Below, one piece after another: positions 48,081 through 57,304 of a stretch of DNA of 64,000 nucleotides. Made by a program: the position numbers and the translations under genes. Each line of letters starts with the position of its first letter. Position 1 is the stretch's first letter. Source of the stretch: Aliarcobacter sp. (GTDB lineage Bacteria; Campylobacterota; Campylobacteria; Campylobacterales; Arcobacteraceae). The notes beneath the pieces were generated by a model. It was given only the letters and a program-made list of their open reading frames with translations. It was not told where the DNA came from and did not search any database. Location: positions 236,849-300,848 of the forward strand of contig JAQTXB010000002.1 of assembly GCA_028688995.1 (NCBI GenBank), in the 5' to 3' direction.

Positions 48081-49385
48081 TTATTCAAAAAGTTCTTTTA
48101 ATTCTATATCATCTAAATTTTGCTGATAACTAATAAATTTTGCATAATTTAATTTTATATAATTTAAATCATTTTCCGATAATATACTATCGTTGGCAAA
48201 ATAAACAAATAATAATTTCATTAGTTTTTTATTTCCTGATGTATTTATAGTTTTAGTATGAGGATCCCAAGCTACGTACTTCCAAGGCTTTTCATTTAAA
48301 TTAAAATTATTTGAAATTAAACTATTAACTATATTCTCAAAATTTATAAGATTTAAAGTTTCCCAATTTTTTGACTTTGCAATTACTATAGAAGATTGAA
48401 CAAATGCAAATATCCCAATAGGACGGAAAAGTATATTCCCACCACTATTTTGATTCCTATATGGTAGTGCTGATTCATTATCATTACTTGATAAATAATT
48501 CCTAATATCAGAAATTTTACTAAATTCATTCCAATAATGAATACAAAATTCTGCAAACTCGTTAAGTGTTTCTTCCGATGGTCTAAACCTTTTGAATCTG
48601 TTAAAAGTCAATACATCTTCAGAATAATACTTTTCTTTATATTCTTCATATTTTTCTGTATTTTTGAAAAAGTCAAAATAATATTTTCCTAATTCATTTA
48701 CACAATCAGCCAATGAGATTAATGATGTTAATGCTTTTTTTTCACTCTCAGGAATGTTTTTTTGAAGAGAAAATATGACATTTTCATTTTGAAATAGTGA
48801 ATGATTTTCAACTAAGTATCTAGTAGTAATTGCTATAATATCATCTTCATCTAGGGCAACAATATCTTTAGGGCTTACTGGCTTAGCATATCTATTTAAG
48901 GTACTAAATAATCTTCTAGTTCTTTTCATGCCCTCATCATTTTTTTTATGTCCTATAAAAATTACAGGTATATTTTCTTTTTCTAAATCATTTCTCATAC
49001 TCAATGCTTTTTTTATACCTTCAACCCTATGTTGACCATCAACTGGAAATATTTTTTCTTCTCCAGATAAAGATAAAAATCCTAAATTATAAAAACTTTC
49101 ATTTTCGATTTCTAATTCTACTTCAATCCAATTTGGATGTCCATCATAAATAGCTAAAACTATGGCATTAAAAAATCTCTCATCTTGATTTATTATATAC
49201 TCTTTTATTGATTTATAATTATCAGTTATACTTCTTTGAATAGCATCATTTAAACTTTTCGATTTATGTAATTCATCATTAATTGGACTAACCCTTTCTA
49301 ATATATCTTTAAAAGAAAATAAACCTGTATAATATGTCCAATCACCAATACTTCCTCTTATAACTGGTATTTTTTTAGCATTCAT
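48081..49385 (-). CDS. DGQHR-domain protein, DndB-like
   Basis: 434 residues. The DGQHR motif is at 116-120 (FPVDGQHRVEGIKKAL), followed by the expected TRRLFSTLNRYAKPVSPKDI segment. DGQHR proteins include DndB, which regulates phosphorothioation genes in Dnd systems. A strong AGGAG lies 5-6 nt before the ATG. The gene sits between the modification genes (sspBCD) and the restriction genes (sspFGH). Regulation, or marking of modified DNA, are both possible; neither is shown by the sequence. Confidence 0.85.
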   Translation of the reverse strand: MNAKKIPVIRGSIGDWTYYTGLFSFKDILERVSPINDELHKSKSLNDAIQRSITDNYKSIKEYIINQDERFFNAIVLAIYDGHPNWIEVELEIENESFYNLGFLSLSGEEKIFPVDGQHRVEGIKKALSMRNDLEKENIPVIFIGHKKNDEGMKRTRRLFSTLNRYAKPVSPKDIVALDEDDIIAITTRYLVENHSLFQNENVIFSLQKNIPESEKKALTSLISLADCVNELGKYYFDFFKNTEKYEEYKEKYYSEDVLTFNRFKRFRPSEETLNEFAEFCIHYWNEFSKISDIRNYLSSNDNESALPYRNQNSGGNILFRPIGIFAFVQSSIVIAKSKNWETLNLINFENIVNSLISNNFNLNEKPWKYVAWDPHTKTINTSGNKKLMKLLFVYFANDSILSENDLNYIKLNYAKFISYQQNLDDIELKELFE

Positions 49386-49393
49386 TTATTCTC

Positions 49394-49930
49394 CTAAAAA
49401 GCATTAGTTGCTATATTGATTTTTTTTATTTCTGTATTTGGGATATCATGATTAAAAGGTGGAATGATAGAATTAATTAACTTCTCTTCTAAACTGTCTA
49501 TTTCTTCATTATCAGTTAATTCAATAAAATTTAAATACAAATGATCTTTCCAATTTTTAAGCATTATATGAATATGGGGTCTATCATAATGATCTTTGTA
49601 ATATTTAGTAAAATATTCTCTACATCTCTTTCTTAAATTCTGATGTTCGGTATTTCTTGCTCTACCAATATACATTATTTGTGTTGATAAACTAGGTAAT
49701 ACTTCATTTTTAAGTATAAAAAAATAAATACCTCCTTTATCATTAGGAACATCAATTATATCTTCATGAATATTATCTGAAGTATCACTAAAAAACTTTA
49801 TTTCTTTTATTATCTTACCTGTTAAAAAACTATTTACATTACAATGACCCCATAAGGTAGGACACAAAGTAAATCTTATAGTATGATCTTTCCAATCTTG
49901 TAATAATTGATCAAATGGAGGTAATGGCAT
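49394..49930 (-). CDS. GIY-YIG nuclease-domain protein in the Ssp operon
   Basis: 178 residues from the ATG at 49930 (a GTG one codon earlier has poorer spacing to AGGA). GIY at about 67-69 (KGGIYFFI), YIG at 87-89 (IMYIGRARN), Arg residues in LRKRCREYF and a Glu in SLEEKLINSIIPPFNHD complete the catalytic set. The first 60 residues are an extension that may bind DNA or a partner. GIY-YIG domains cut DNA or RNA strands. It is not a standard Ssp or Dnd component and lies 8 nt from the DGQHR gene. Confidence 0.85.
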   Translation of the reverse strand: MPLPPFDQLLQDWKDHTIRFTLCPTLWGHCNVNSFLTGKIIKEIKFFSDTSDNIHEDIIDVPNDKGGIYFFILKNEVLPSLSTQIMYIGRARNTEHQNLRKRCREYFTKYYKDHYDRPHIHIMLKNWKDHLYLNFIELTDNEEIDSLEEKLINSIIPPFNHDIPNTEIKKINIATNAF

Positions 49931-49987
49931 CACTTTTTCCTAATTATTTAATTATAATATAATAATATTATTTTGTATAAAATGAGT

Positions 49988-50845
49988 TTAAAGAATGCAC
50001 ATTGAACAGAATTTATCTTTTTCGAAATCATCTAATGCTTGATCATGTTTAGACATATTACTCATTTGTTGCATTACTGTTCCATTTTTAAGTGGTTGTT
50101 TCTTTCTTAATTCTTCTGTTTTTTTATATGATTTTTTGATTTTATCTATATTTTCTGGTTTAATAAGATCACTTAATGGCATATCTTGAATCCATGAGAA
50201 GCCTTGTTTCTCAAATGCCATTGCTTTTTTAAATTCAGCAGGATGTTTTTCATATAGCCACACCCACTCTATTTGTCGCATGTAAAAACAAAAATAACAA
50301 CCCGATCTACTTCTATAATATTCTATATCATATTCTTTATCTATAACTGGTTCATAGTATCTTGGCAATCCTAATCCTGAATCATTTAATATTCTTTTTA
50401 CATCTTGTAAAGTAATACCATCTTCTTGAAAAGGCTTAACAGTAATTATGTTATCCATAGGAGGTCTTAGCCCTATCCTATCTTCATCAGCCCTTATACC
50501 TACATAGTTATAAACTTGATATCCTTCAAATTCTTCCATTACTTTTAAAAAAGTCTCAACTTTCATCTTCCTTGTACACCATCTTTGCGTTTGAGAAGGT
50601 AAGAAATCATTATGTTCTAAAAGTAATTCTTTAAAAGATTTTTCAGGGAACTCTCTTCTAACTTTAATGCCCAATCTAGATTCTAAATCATTAATATAAA
50701 AGTAAGTTTCTTCTAGTTCTTCTCCTGTATCAAAGAAAAGATACATAAATTCTCTTTCAGGATATTTTTCTCTTAAATATATTGCTAATGCCGCACTATC
50801 TTTTCCACCAGATATTGCTATAATGTGTAAATCTTTTTTATTCAT
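49988..50845 (-). CDS. sspD: Phosphorothioation sulfur-transfer protein SspD (DndC-like, PAPS reductase family)
   Basis: 285 residues from ATG 50845 (an in-frame ATG at 50860 gives 290); GAAGAG seven bases upstream favours the shorter form. PP-loop ATP pyrophosphatase motif AISGGKDSAAL near the N-terminus activates the phosphate. Cysteines C95, C188, C191, C285 and C288 (290-residue numbering) could hold a 4Fe-4S cluster, as in DndC. It overlaps the sspC stop by 8 nt. It is expected to install sulfur in the DNA backbone together with SspB and SspC. Confidence 0.88.
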   Translation of the reverse strand: MNKKDLHIIAISGGKDSAALAIYLREKYPEREFMYLFFDTGEELEETYFYINDLESRLGIKVRREFPEKSFKELLLEHNDFLPSQTQRWCTRKMKVETFLKVMEEFEGYQVYNYVGIRADEDRIGLRPPMDNIITVKPFQEDGITLQDVKRILNDSGLGLPRYYEPVIDKEYDIEYYRSRSGCYFCFYMRQIEWVWLYEKHPAEFKKAMAFEKQGFSWIQDMPLSDLIKPENIDKIKKSYKKTEELRKKQPLKNGTVMQQMSNMSKHDQALDDFEKDKFCSMCIL

Positions 50846-53800
50846 TATTAAACTCTTCATTTAGTAGTTGTGAAATTAAATATAATTTTTGATCATTAGT
50901 AAAATCTTTAGGTATCGATTTTTTGATTTCAGCAACCTTTTCATCGATTCTATCAATTTCATTCTTATTTATAGATATAATTCTATTCAAACTTTTATCT
51001 AATGAAGTTAATGAAATCTTTCTTACATCTTGATTCTCTTTAGCTATATCAGTTAATTCAAGTTTTGACAAAAGTTTTTCTGCATATTCATTTAACTTAT
51101 TTTTGAATTGAGTAACATCGTTATCGTAGCATTGCTCTAATTTTTTTCTAATAAGTATCATAGATAATCCATCTACAAACTCTACTATAGAATTAGAATA
51201 TGTAAAACATCTTACAATTGCTTTTGAATCATAATCTAATCCATCAATCTTTGATAGTTTTTCAGACATTTCAATAAGTGAGTTTTCATAAGGAAAATTA
51301 GCTGTTTTAAAGAAAAATACTGACGCAATATATTTTTCTAAATCTAATAGCTCTTCTTTATATGAAAGTGCTATTTCATTAAATGCTAATCTAAACCTTT
51401 TTATAAATTCTTCATTCTCAGTATTTGAGATATCTTTAAAACCTAATGCTTTAGGAAAAGAACTAAAGAAAGATTTTGTGGGTTCTCGCATAGATACTAG
51501 TTCCGTTCTTAATGCAATTGCTTCTTTTGAAAGTTTTTGTGTTCTATGTGCATATTCAGGTAAATAGTTAAATTTACTATGTAATGTACTTATTATTGAA
51601 GATACTTTTTCTTTAGTATATTCACTATCTGTTAAATCTGTTGTTAATTGAACATATGCTTTAAAAAGATTTTGTTCATCTTTAGATAGTTTAATTATTT
51701 GTAATTCAAACTTATCTGTTGCTTTCCAAATATTCATAAGCATATCAAGTGATAAATCGAATATATAAGTATTGTCTCTAAATATATTCATTGTTTCTTT
51801 ATTCACAAGAACAAAAATAGAAATAACAAATAATGCTTTTGTTCTATCTAATCCATATGGCTCTTCTTCAAGTTTTACAATTAAATCTACTATTTTTGTT
51901 TTTTTCTTTAAAGATTTAGTAATTTCATCCCAAACATTTTCAAAATTTAAACTATCTGGAGAATATAATGAATAACCATCTTTTTCAAATCTATGTATAC
52001 CAGAAGGTTTAATTATTGATAGATACAATGCTTTTTCAGCAGGAAACTTTTCAATACCTAGATCTTTTTGATCTGAATTTTCTAACATACTATTAAACAA
52101 TGCTTTTATAAAAGTTGTACTAGTACCTTTATTTGAAATAGTATGATTTAGTGTATAGTTATTGATTTTTGGAGTATCAGGAAAAGAATCTATTGAGATA
52201 TCTGAGATTAACTTTTGTAAAGTTTTTGAAGAGAATTCATGTTCTAAACCATTATGATATATACTACTACCGGTATATCCTTCTGTTAGAATAGTATCAA
52301 TTGCTGTACAGTTATCTAAAATCATATTATCTAAAATATCTATAGTGTTAATACTAACTTTTTCTTTATTATCATTTTTTATGATTTTTAAAGTTTCAAT
52401 TTTTTCAACTAACGAATTTAATTTTTGAGAATTTTTTAAAGATAAAAATAAAGACTTGTTGTTTTTTAAAGATAAATCTTTTAGGTCAAATTTATTTGCA
52501 TCTATAATAAATATTTTGTACTTATTTTCTAACTCTTTTTCATTTTCACGAACATATATTTTTTCAAAAACTCTTTTTGAACCATATTCAGAAAAATATC
52601 TTTTAGCAATTATCTCTTTGTTTTTTATTAGCTTGTTAATTTCTACTTCATAATTAAATGTAATATTCTTAGAAATTAAATTTTTCAATTCTTTATTTAT
52701 ATCTATATTTGAATCAGCCAATAAAGAGTATGACTGAGTTTGTTCCTGGAATATTAATAAGTTTAACTTTTCTAAAGTAGCAATATTCCGTATGATAGTT
52801 TCTTCATCATATTTATCAATTAAAGATAATAATATATGCTTACTATTCGGTAAAACAGTATTTGATAGTTTAAAACTATGAAGTAAAGATATGGTTTTAA
52901 TAATATCTTTTTGAACTTTATTTTCAACTCTATTATCTTTTAATCTATCTTCTGAAAAATACCAGGCTTCACTATCTGGTAAAACGATAGAGTAAACTCT
53001 AAGTAAATATGCTACATAATCATATAAATTTGATAATCCATATAATTGTTGATTTTCAAACTCAGTTTCTATAAAATCTTGAAAACCATTTGGTTCTGAA
53101 GAAAATATAAATGAATAAATAGATCTTTGATTTTGAAAATATTTTGAAAATATTTCAGAAATAATCAAAACTGAATAAGGATGGATAGGAATAATCTTTT
53201 CAAATAAGTTTTCAAGTTCTTTGATATCTATATTTTTGTTAAAAGATTTATCAGAACATATTTTTTTAACTATATTTTTACTGATTTCTAAATCTCTTGA
53301 TTCTTTTAAAGTAATAGTTTCTTTAAAGATATTTAGCATTTCATAATAATCATCTTTAAATACTATATTTTCAAATCTACCTTGAATTTTATCCCAATCA
53401 GTATAAGATATAGAACTTGAGTCTAAACTATATTCATTGAAAGATTTGTGTAGAGATACTATTAATTTAAAATTATCTTTTTTATTTACATATTCTGATA
53501 ATGTTTGTAATTCAAAAATATCATTTGAATTAAAATCTTCTAATCCATACTCAATAAATTTTCCAAATTCATCTATTGAAAACAAAACATCTGTATATGA
53601 TGATTTTTCAATATCTTTATTTAGAAATTCTAATAACTTATTTAATGAGAAAGATTCTTCTTTTAAATATTTATTTGATAATTCTAAATCTTTATTTTCT
53701 TGTAAAACTGCTTTTAGTTGAGATTTGAAAGAAATATGTTCCCCCACAATTTTAATTCTTAAAAAGTTTTTTTTATTTATAAAAGATTTATATGAGTTAT

Positions 53801-54080
53801 ACAATTCACTATTTGTATTTTTTAACTTTTTAATACATTTTTCTTGATGTTCATTATTTGATAATAATGTGTTTATATATAGAAGTAAAGTTGATTTACC
53901 ACATCCAAATGGTCCAATTAATGAAATAGAATTATGATAATCTAATTTAAAAAATACTTTTAATACATTTTGTGCTGAAGTTGTAAGAATGTAGTTTTCA
54001 CAATTTTCATTGTCATGAATAATATTAGTTGATTTACTAAATTTACTATTTAGAGTAATGTAGTTTTTATAAGAGAACAA
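50838..54080 (-). CDS. sspC: Large ATPase of the phosphorothioation system (SspC)
   Basis: 1080 residues. Walker A GPFGCGKSTLLLY at 56-68 and Walker B VLFSIDEFGKF at 165-175. The C-terminal 250 residues are rich in helices and could form coiled coils (LSKIDGLDYD through EIDRIDEKVAEIKKS). In Ssp systems the ATPase works with the nickase SspB and the sulfur donor SspD. Directly downstream of sspB with a 9-nt gap and overlapping sspD. Confidence 0.82.
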   Translation of the reverse strand: MFSYKNYITLNSKFSKSTNIIHDNENCENYILTTSAQNVLKVFFKLDYHNSISLIGPFGCGKSTLLLYINTLLSNNEHQEKCIKKLKNTNSELYNSYKSFINKKNFLRIKIVGEHISFKSQLKAVLQENKDLELSNKYLKEESFSLNKLLEFLNKDIEKSSYTDVLFSIDEFGKFIEYGLEDFNSNDIFELQTLSEYVNKKDNFKLIVSLHKSFNEYSLDSSSISYTDWDKIQGRFENIVFKDDYYEMLNIFKETITLKESRDLEISKNIVKKICSDKSFNKNIDIKELENLFEKIIPIHPYSVLIISEIFSKYFQNQRSIYSFIFSSEPNGFQDFIETEFENQQLYGLSNLYDYVAYLLRVYSIVLPDSEAWYFSEDRLKDNRVENKVQKDIIKTISLLHSFKLSNTVLPNSKHILLSLIDKYDEETIIRNIATLEKLNLLIFQEQTQSYSLLADSNIDINKELKNLISKNITFNYEVEINKLIKNKEIIAKRYFSEYGSKRVFEKIYVRENEKELENKYKIFIIDANKFDLKDLSLKNNKSLFLSLKNSQKLNSLVEKIETLKIIKNDNKEKVSINTIDILDNMILDNCTAIDTILTEGYTGSSIYHNGLEHEFSSKTLQKLISDISIDSFPDTPKINNYTLNHTISNKGTSTTFIKALFNSMLENSDQKDLGIEKFPAEKALYLSIIKPSGIHRFEKDGYSLYSPDSLNFENVWDEITKSLKKKTKIVDLIVKLEEEPYGLDRTKALFVISIFVLVNKETMNIFRDNTYIFDLSLDMLMNIWKATDKFELQIIKLSKDEQNLFKAYVQLTTDLTDSEYTKEKVSSIISTLHSKFNYLPEYAHRTQKLSKEAIALRTELVSMREPTKSFFSSFPKALGFKDISNTENEEFIKRFRLAFNEIALSYKEELLDLEKYIASVFFFKTANFPYENSLIEMSEKLSKIDGLDYDSKAIVRCFTYSNSIVEFVDGLSMILIRKKLEQCYDNDVTQFKNKLNEYAEKLLSKLELTDIAKENQDVRKISLTSLDKSLNRIISINKNEIDRIDEKVAEIKKSIPKDFTNDQKLYLISQLLNEEFNNE

Positions 54081-54089
54081 TATCTATCC

Positions 54090-54941
54090 TTACTTTAATA
54101 TATTTTTTAATAATGTAGTATTGTCTAAAACTTCTTTTATGTATATTTGTCTTATACCAGATGCTTCAGAATATGATAATTTGCCATTAGTTAAGTTATG
54201 TAACTGATTTATTTTAGAAAATAGTTTATTTTCACTCATACAAAATATTTTTTGAATACTTAATTCACCTCTTTGTATATCATTAATTGATAATGAATCA
54301 TTTTCTTTTAGTTTAAAAATGTTTATATAATCATTTAAAACATACAAAAATACTTCATCTGAAATAGGAGCAGTTGAATTTATATTTAAACTATAACTAT
54401 TTTTTAATTTTGTTAATATATTTAAATCAGATAATAAGCTAAGATTTACTTCATCACTATCAGAATTACTATACATTTTAAGAAATACATCAATATCTGA
54501 ATTAATTGTATTAGGTGATAATTTGATTTGATTTTTATCTAACCAGTTAACTACTTCTATTGAAATATTTTCCTTTGAAAATCTATACTGATATATATAA
54601 TTAAAGAATAAGTAATATAAAGTCGTTTTTTCTTTATTTTTAACTAAATTCCAATGAAATAACCAAAGTATGTCACTGTTTTCTAGATATGGATCTTTTT
54701 CTAATATTAGTTCTCCGAACATTGATAATTTATCTTCATATACTAATCCTAAAACTTTAAACCAATGATTTAATGATTTAATCATATTAATTCCAAGTCC
54801 TAATTTTGAAATTGAATTTTCAATGTTAGAAGAAGAGAATAATAAAGAATCATTTTTAAATTCTTTTAACCCTTTTACAATCCAATCAATTTTACAGTCA
54901 AATTTATCATGACCAGAAAATGATGTTTTAATTTTTGACAT
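54090..54941 (-). CDS. sspB: DUF4007 protein SspB (phosphorothioation nickase subunit)
   Basis: 283 residues. The DUF4007 opening FSGHDKFDCKIDWIVKGLKEF and LGLGINMIKSLNHWFKVLGL are recognisable. In the characterised Ssp system this family makes a nick that allows sulfur incorporation. It lies 2 nt after the HTH gene and 9 nt before sspC, defining the modification half of the operon. Confidence 0.85.
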   Translation of the reverse strand: MSKIKTSFSGHDKFDCKIDWIVKGLKEFKNDSLLFSSSNIENSISKLGLGINMIKSLNHWFKVLGLVYEDKLSMFGELILEKDPYLENSDILWLFHWNLVKNKEKTTLYYLFFNYIYQYRFSKENISIEVVNWLDKNQIKLSPNTINSDIDVFLKMYSNSDSDEVNLSLLSDLNILTKLKNSYSLNINSTAPISDEVFLYVLNDYINIFKLKENDSLSINDIQRGELSIQKIFCMSENKLFSKINQLHNLTNGKLSYSEASGIRQIYIKEVLDNTTLLKNILK

Positions 54942-54943
54942 TT

Positions 54944-55180
54944 TTATCTAGTATCCTTTTTTAATTCTTCATACAACTTTTTTATATGTGTTTCATTTTC
55001 TCTATTTTTGATATATAAATCTAAATATGGTTCAACCCAATTGGGTATTTTACCTTCTTTACCTTTTCTTGAACTAAGCCAATTGCTTATTGTTCTAATA
55101 GGTATATTAGTTGAATTAGAAAAAGTTTGTTTTGATAAACCAGCTAATAATAATTTATCTTCGAAATAAGAATTAGTCAT
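54944..55180 (-). CDS. Small HTH regulator heading the defence operon
   Basis: 78 residues with an HTH read as LSKQTFSNSTNIPIRTISNW (about 15-34), similar to Cro/XRE-type or phage-repressor helices, then a basic turn and a helical tail. There is no ribosome binding site before its ATG; a TATAAT box ends 6 nt upstream, so the transcript may be leaderless. The repeated AACGTT array upstream is its likely operator, implying autoregulation of the whole sspBCD operon. Confidence 0.7.
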   Translation of the reverse strand: MTNSYFEDKLLLAGLSKQTFSNSTNIPIRTISNWLSSRKGKEGKIPNWVEPYLDLYIKNRENETHIKKLYEELKKDTR

Positions 55181-55197
55181 TTGAATATTATACTATT

Positions 55198-55260
55198 TAT
55201 AACGTTAAATACATATTATAAACGTTATAAACGTATAAATATTGTATATAACGTTAAATA
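55198..55260 (-). promoter_or_regulatory. Operator array (AACGTT repeats) and promoter of the defence operon
   Basis: A 14-bp direct repeat, TATAACGTTAAATA, occurs at 55198-55211 and 55247-55260. AACGTT also occurs at 55221, and AACGTA at 55230. Spacings 20, 9 and 20 bp place the sites about two, one and two helix turns apart. The array covers the tniQ stop codon and the promoter of the HTH gene. Palindromic AACGTT suggests a dimeric regulator, most simply the adjacent HTH protein. Confidence 0.7.
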
Positions 55261-56429
55261 ATTGTTTTATTTTTATAAATTCCATTAAACCCTTTATGGA
55301 TGCTAGGATGACATCCAACTATTTCAGCAACATTTATAACATTAACTCGTTTACCTATACTTTCTAAATATTTTATTGCTCCCATAACTTCACTTTCAAC
55401 TATTTCTCTGCCTTTTTTATTTTCTATTGGCACTAAATTAAATATCAAATTCCTATACCAAAAAGAAGCATCTTTAAATCCATGTAAGAAATCTCTATAA
55501 GTAATATGATTTTCTTTTGCAAATTTTTGAAGATTATGTGGATAATTCTGAAATAAAAAGTAAATCATTGCTGTTAGAAAAAAATCTTTATAAATCATAC
55601 TTACTTTTTTTGAACTATAATTCTCAAGCTTTTTACAAAGATTCTTATACTCATTTATCAAAGGGAAATCATCTAAAATCAGATTTTCTTTTCTATCAAG
55701 TAAATAAACAAATCTTTTAAAACTATCAAATACAAAAACCGAATGAACTTTTTGATTATTGATTATAAAATAGCCCTTATATAAACCTTTTTCAAACCAT
55801 TTTACAGCTTTTAGTCCATACTCATAGTTTAATTGGATTTTTGTAAAAAGTGTTGTACTTAAATCTTTTTCACATTTACTACAAACTGCTAGATTTTTAT
55901 TATGTTTTATCTTTGAAAAATTAATTCTTTCATAACAAACCCAACATTTATCTGTCAAAAATATTTCATGTTTAGTACAAACATTATAAAATTGATATCT
56001 CCATTTCTTTCTAAAATATGGAATTTCATCTTCAGCTAAACATTTTGGGCAATACATCAAACCATAATGATTTCTTTTATCTACCAATCTTCTTATTTCA
56101 TTAGGTGGGTATAAACAATTATTACAAATATATAGAAAACCTTCTTCACTTCGAAGAGACATTTTAAAAATATCTTCTTTAGTCAAATTACTTTTATTTA
56201 CTAAAGCTTCATATAATTTTTCATCATACAAAAAATCTATATCTGTTCTTGAAATCTGACTCCCCTCTTTTTTCACAAAAAGAGTTAAAAAAATAGAAAG
56301 TTGCCTTTTATGTTCAAGAGCAACTCTGGTAAGCCAAGAGCTTAAAAGTTCATCTTCTAAAGGTTGTGGTACTATTAAAAAGAAATAGTCGTGAACCCAA
56401 GAACTTCTATTTCTTTTTTTCTTTGCCAT
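55254..56429 (-). CDS. tniQ: TniQ/TnsD-type target-site selector
   Basis: 391 residues. N-terminal TniQ signature PQPLEDELLSSWLTRVA (21-37), then zinc-finger pairs: C102/C105, C127/C130, C151-H154 with C162/C165, and C183/C186. The C-terminal 190 residues are helical and end with an HTH-like IGKRVNVINVAEIVGCHPSI. It is longer than a minimal TniQ and shorter than Tn7 TnsD (508), so a sequence-specific targeting role is plausible, presumably for the 3' end of mnmG. It is 2 nt after tnsC. Confidence 0.88.
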   Translation of the reverse strand: MAKKKRNRSSWVHDYFFLIVPQPLEDELLSSWLTRVALEHKRQLSIFLTLFVKKEGSQISRTDIDFLYDEKLYEALVNKSNLTKEDIFKMSLRSEEGFLYICNNCLYPPNEIRRLVDKRNHYGLMYCPKCLAEDEIPYFRKKWRYQFYNVCTKHEIFLTDKCWVCYERINFSKIKHNKNLAVCSKCEKDLSTTLFTKIQLNYEYGLKAVKWFEKGLYKGYFIINNQKVHSVFVFDSFKRFVYLLDRKENLILDDFPLINEYKNLCKKLENYSSKKVSMIYKDFFLTAMIYFLFQNYPHNLQKFAKENHITYRDFLHGFKDASFWYRNLIFNLVPIENKKGREIVESEVMGAIKYLESIGKRVNVINVAEIVGCHPSIHKGFNGIYKNKTII

Positions 56430-56431
56430 TT

Positions 56432-57301
56432 CTACAACTTTGGTAAATACTCTATATCATCAACAATGATATATTCTCTTTTAGAATTGATTGCTTTTAT
56501 AGCAGCTTTCTTCAATAAATTAACTGTTTTACCAATTAATCCTTCTGATTGATAAAATAAAGTATTTAATAACTCAGAATTTTCAGCCATATTAGAAGCT
56601 TCTTTTAGAGGTAAACATCTCTCATATGTAGCAACAAATGACCTAAATTTTTTATCATTATTCCACCTTGGTAATTCAAGGGCAGGAAATCTTGAGCCTG
56701 TTTCAATTCCTATTGATAAGGCAGAATAAGCTTCTCTTGTACCTGCTAATACAATTGTTAGAGACAAACTATTACTTAACTGTTTTAAATCATCTATAAA
56801 AGTTCTTTGCTTATTTAAATTTCCTCTTAACGCACTATGTATTTCATCAATTAAAATCATTTTAGTACCAAGTTTATTTAAATAATGTTTTGCAAGATTT
56901 GCTTTTATTACAACTTTATCTGTTCTTTTTTGAGGTACACATAACTCATCTAAAATAAGACTATATAATCTGCTTTCATCAGGAATAGTTGGTGCTTGGA
57001 AATATATTATTGGTATTTCATAAATAGCTTCCCCATCTTTTGTGACATAATCAAGTTTTGTTTTATGTAAATCATACATTCTTTTCAAAATTGCTGTTTT
57101 ACCATTATTAGAATCTCCATAAACAAGTAATCCCTCATGTCTCATTTGAGGTGGGTCTAAAAATTTATCTTCTAAAATTTCTATTAATTTTACAGCTGCA
57201 CCATAACCTATCCAATGGTCTTTTTTACAATATATGATTCTTTCTTCATCACTTTTACTTAAATATTCAAAAGCTTCATTCGTTAAATTTCTATCATTCA
57301 T
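56432..57301 (-). CDS. tnsC: TnsC/TniB AAA+ transposition regulator
   Basis: 289 residues. Walker A GDSNNGKT at 62-69, Walker B MILIDEIH at 148-155, sensor-type VLAGTRE at 184-190, and an arginine-rich RFPALELPRW. It forms an ATP-dependent link between the target selector and the transposase. The size is that of TniB (about 300), much shorter than Tn7 TnsC (555). It is 3 nt after tnsB. Confidence 0.9.
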   Translation of the reverse strand: MNDRNLTNEAFEYLSKSDEERIIYCKKDHWIGYGAAVKLIEILEDKFLDPPQMRHEGLLVYGDSNNGKTAILKRMYDLHKTKLDYVTKDGEAIYEIPIIYFQAPTIPDESRLYSLILDELCVPQKRTDKVVIKANLAKHYLNKLGTKMILIDEIHSALRGNLNKQRTFIDDLKQLSNSLSLTIVLAGTREAYSALSIGIETGSRFPALELPRWNNDKKFRSFVATYERCLPLKEASNMAENSELLNTLFYQSEGLIGKTVNLLKKAAIKAINSKREYIIVDDIEYLPKL

Positions 57302-57304
57302 AAA

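Noticed and set aside
49988..54941. BREX or classical Dnd (DndACDE) system
   Set aside because: No PglZ, BrxL or methylase gene and no DndD or DndE; DUF4007 with a large ATPase and a PAPS-reductase-like protein fits Ssp better.
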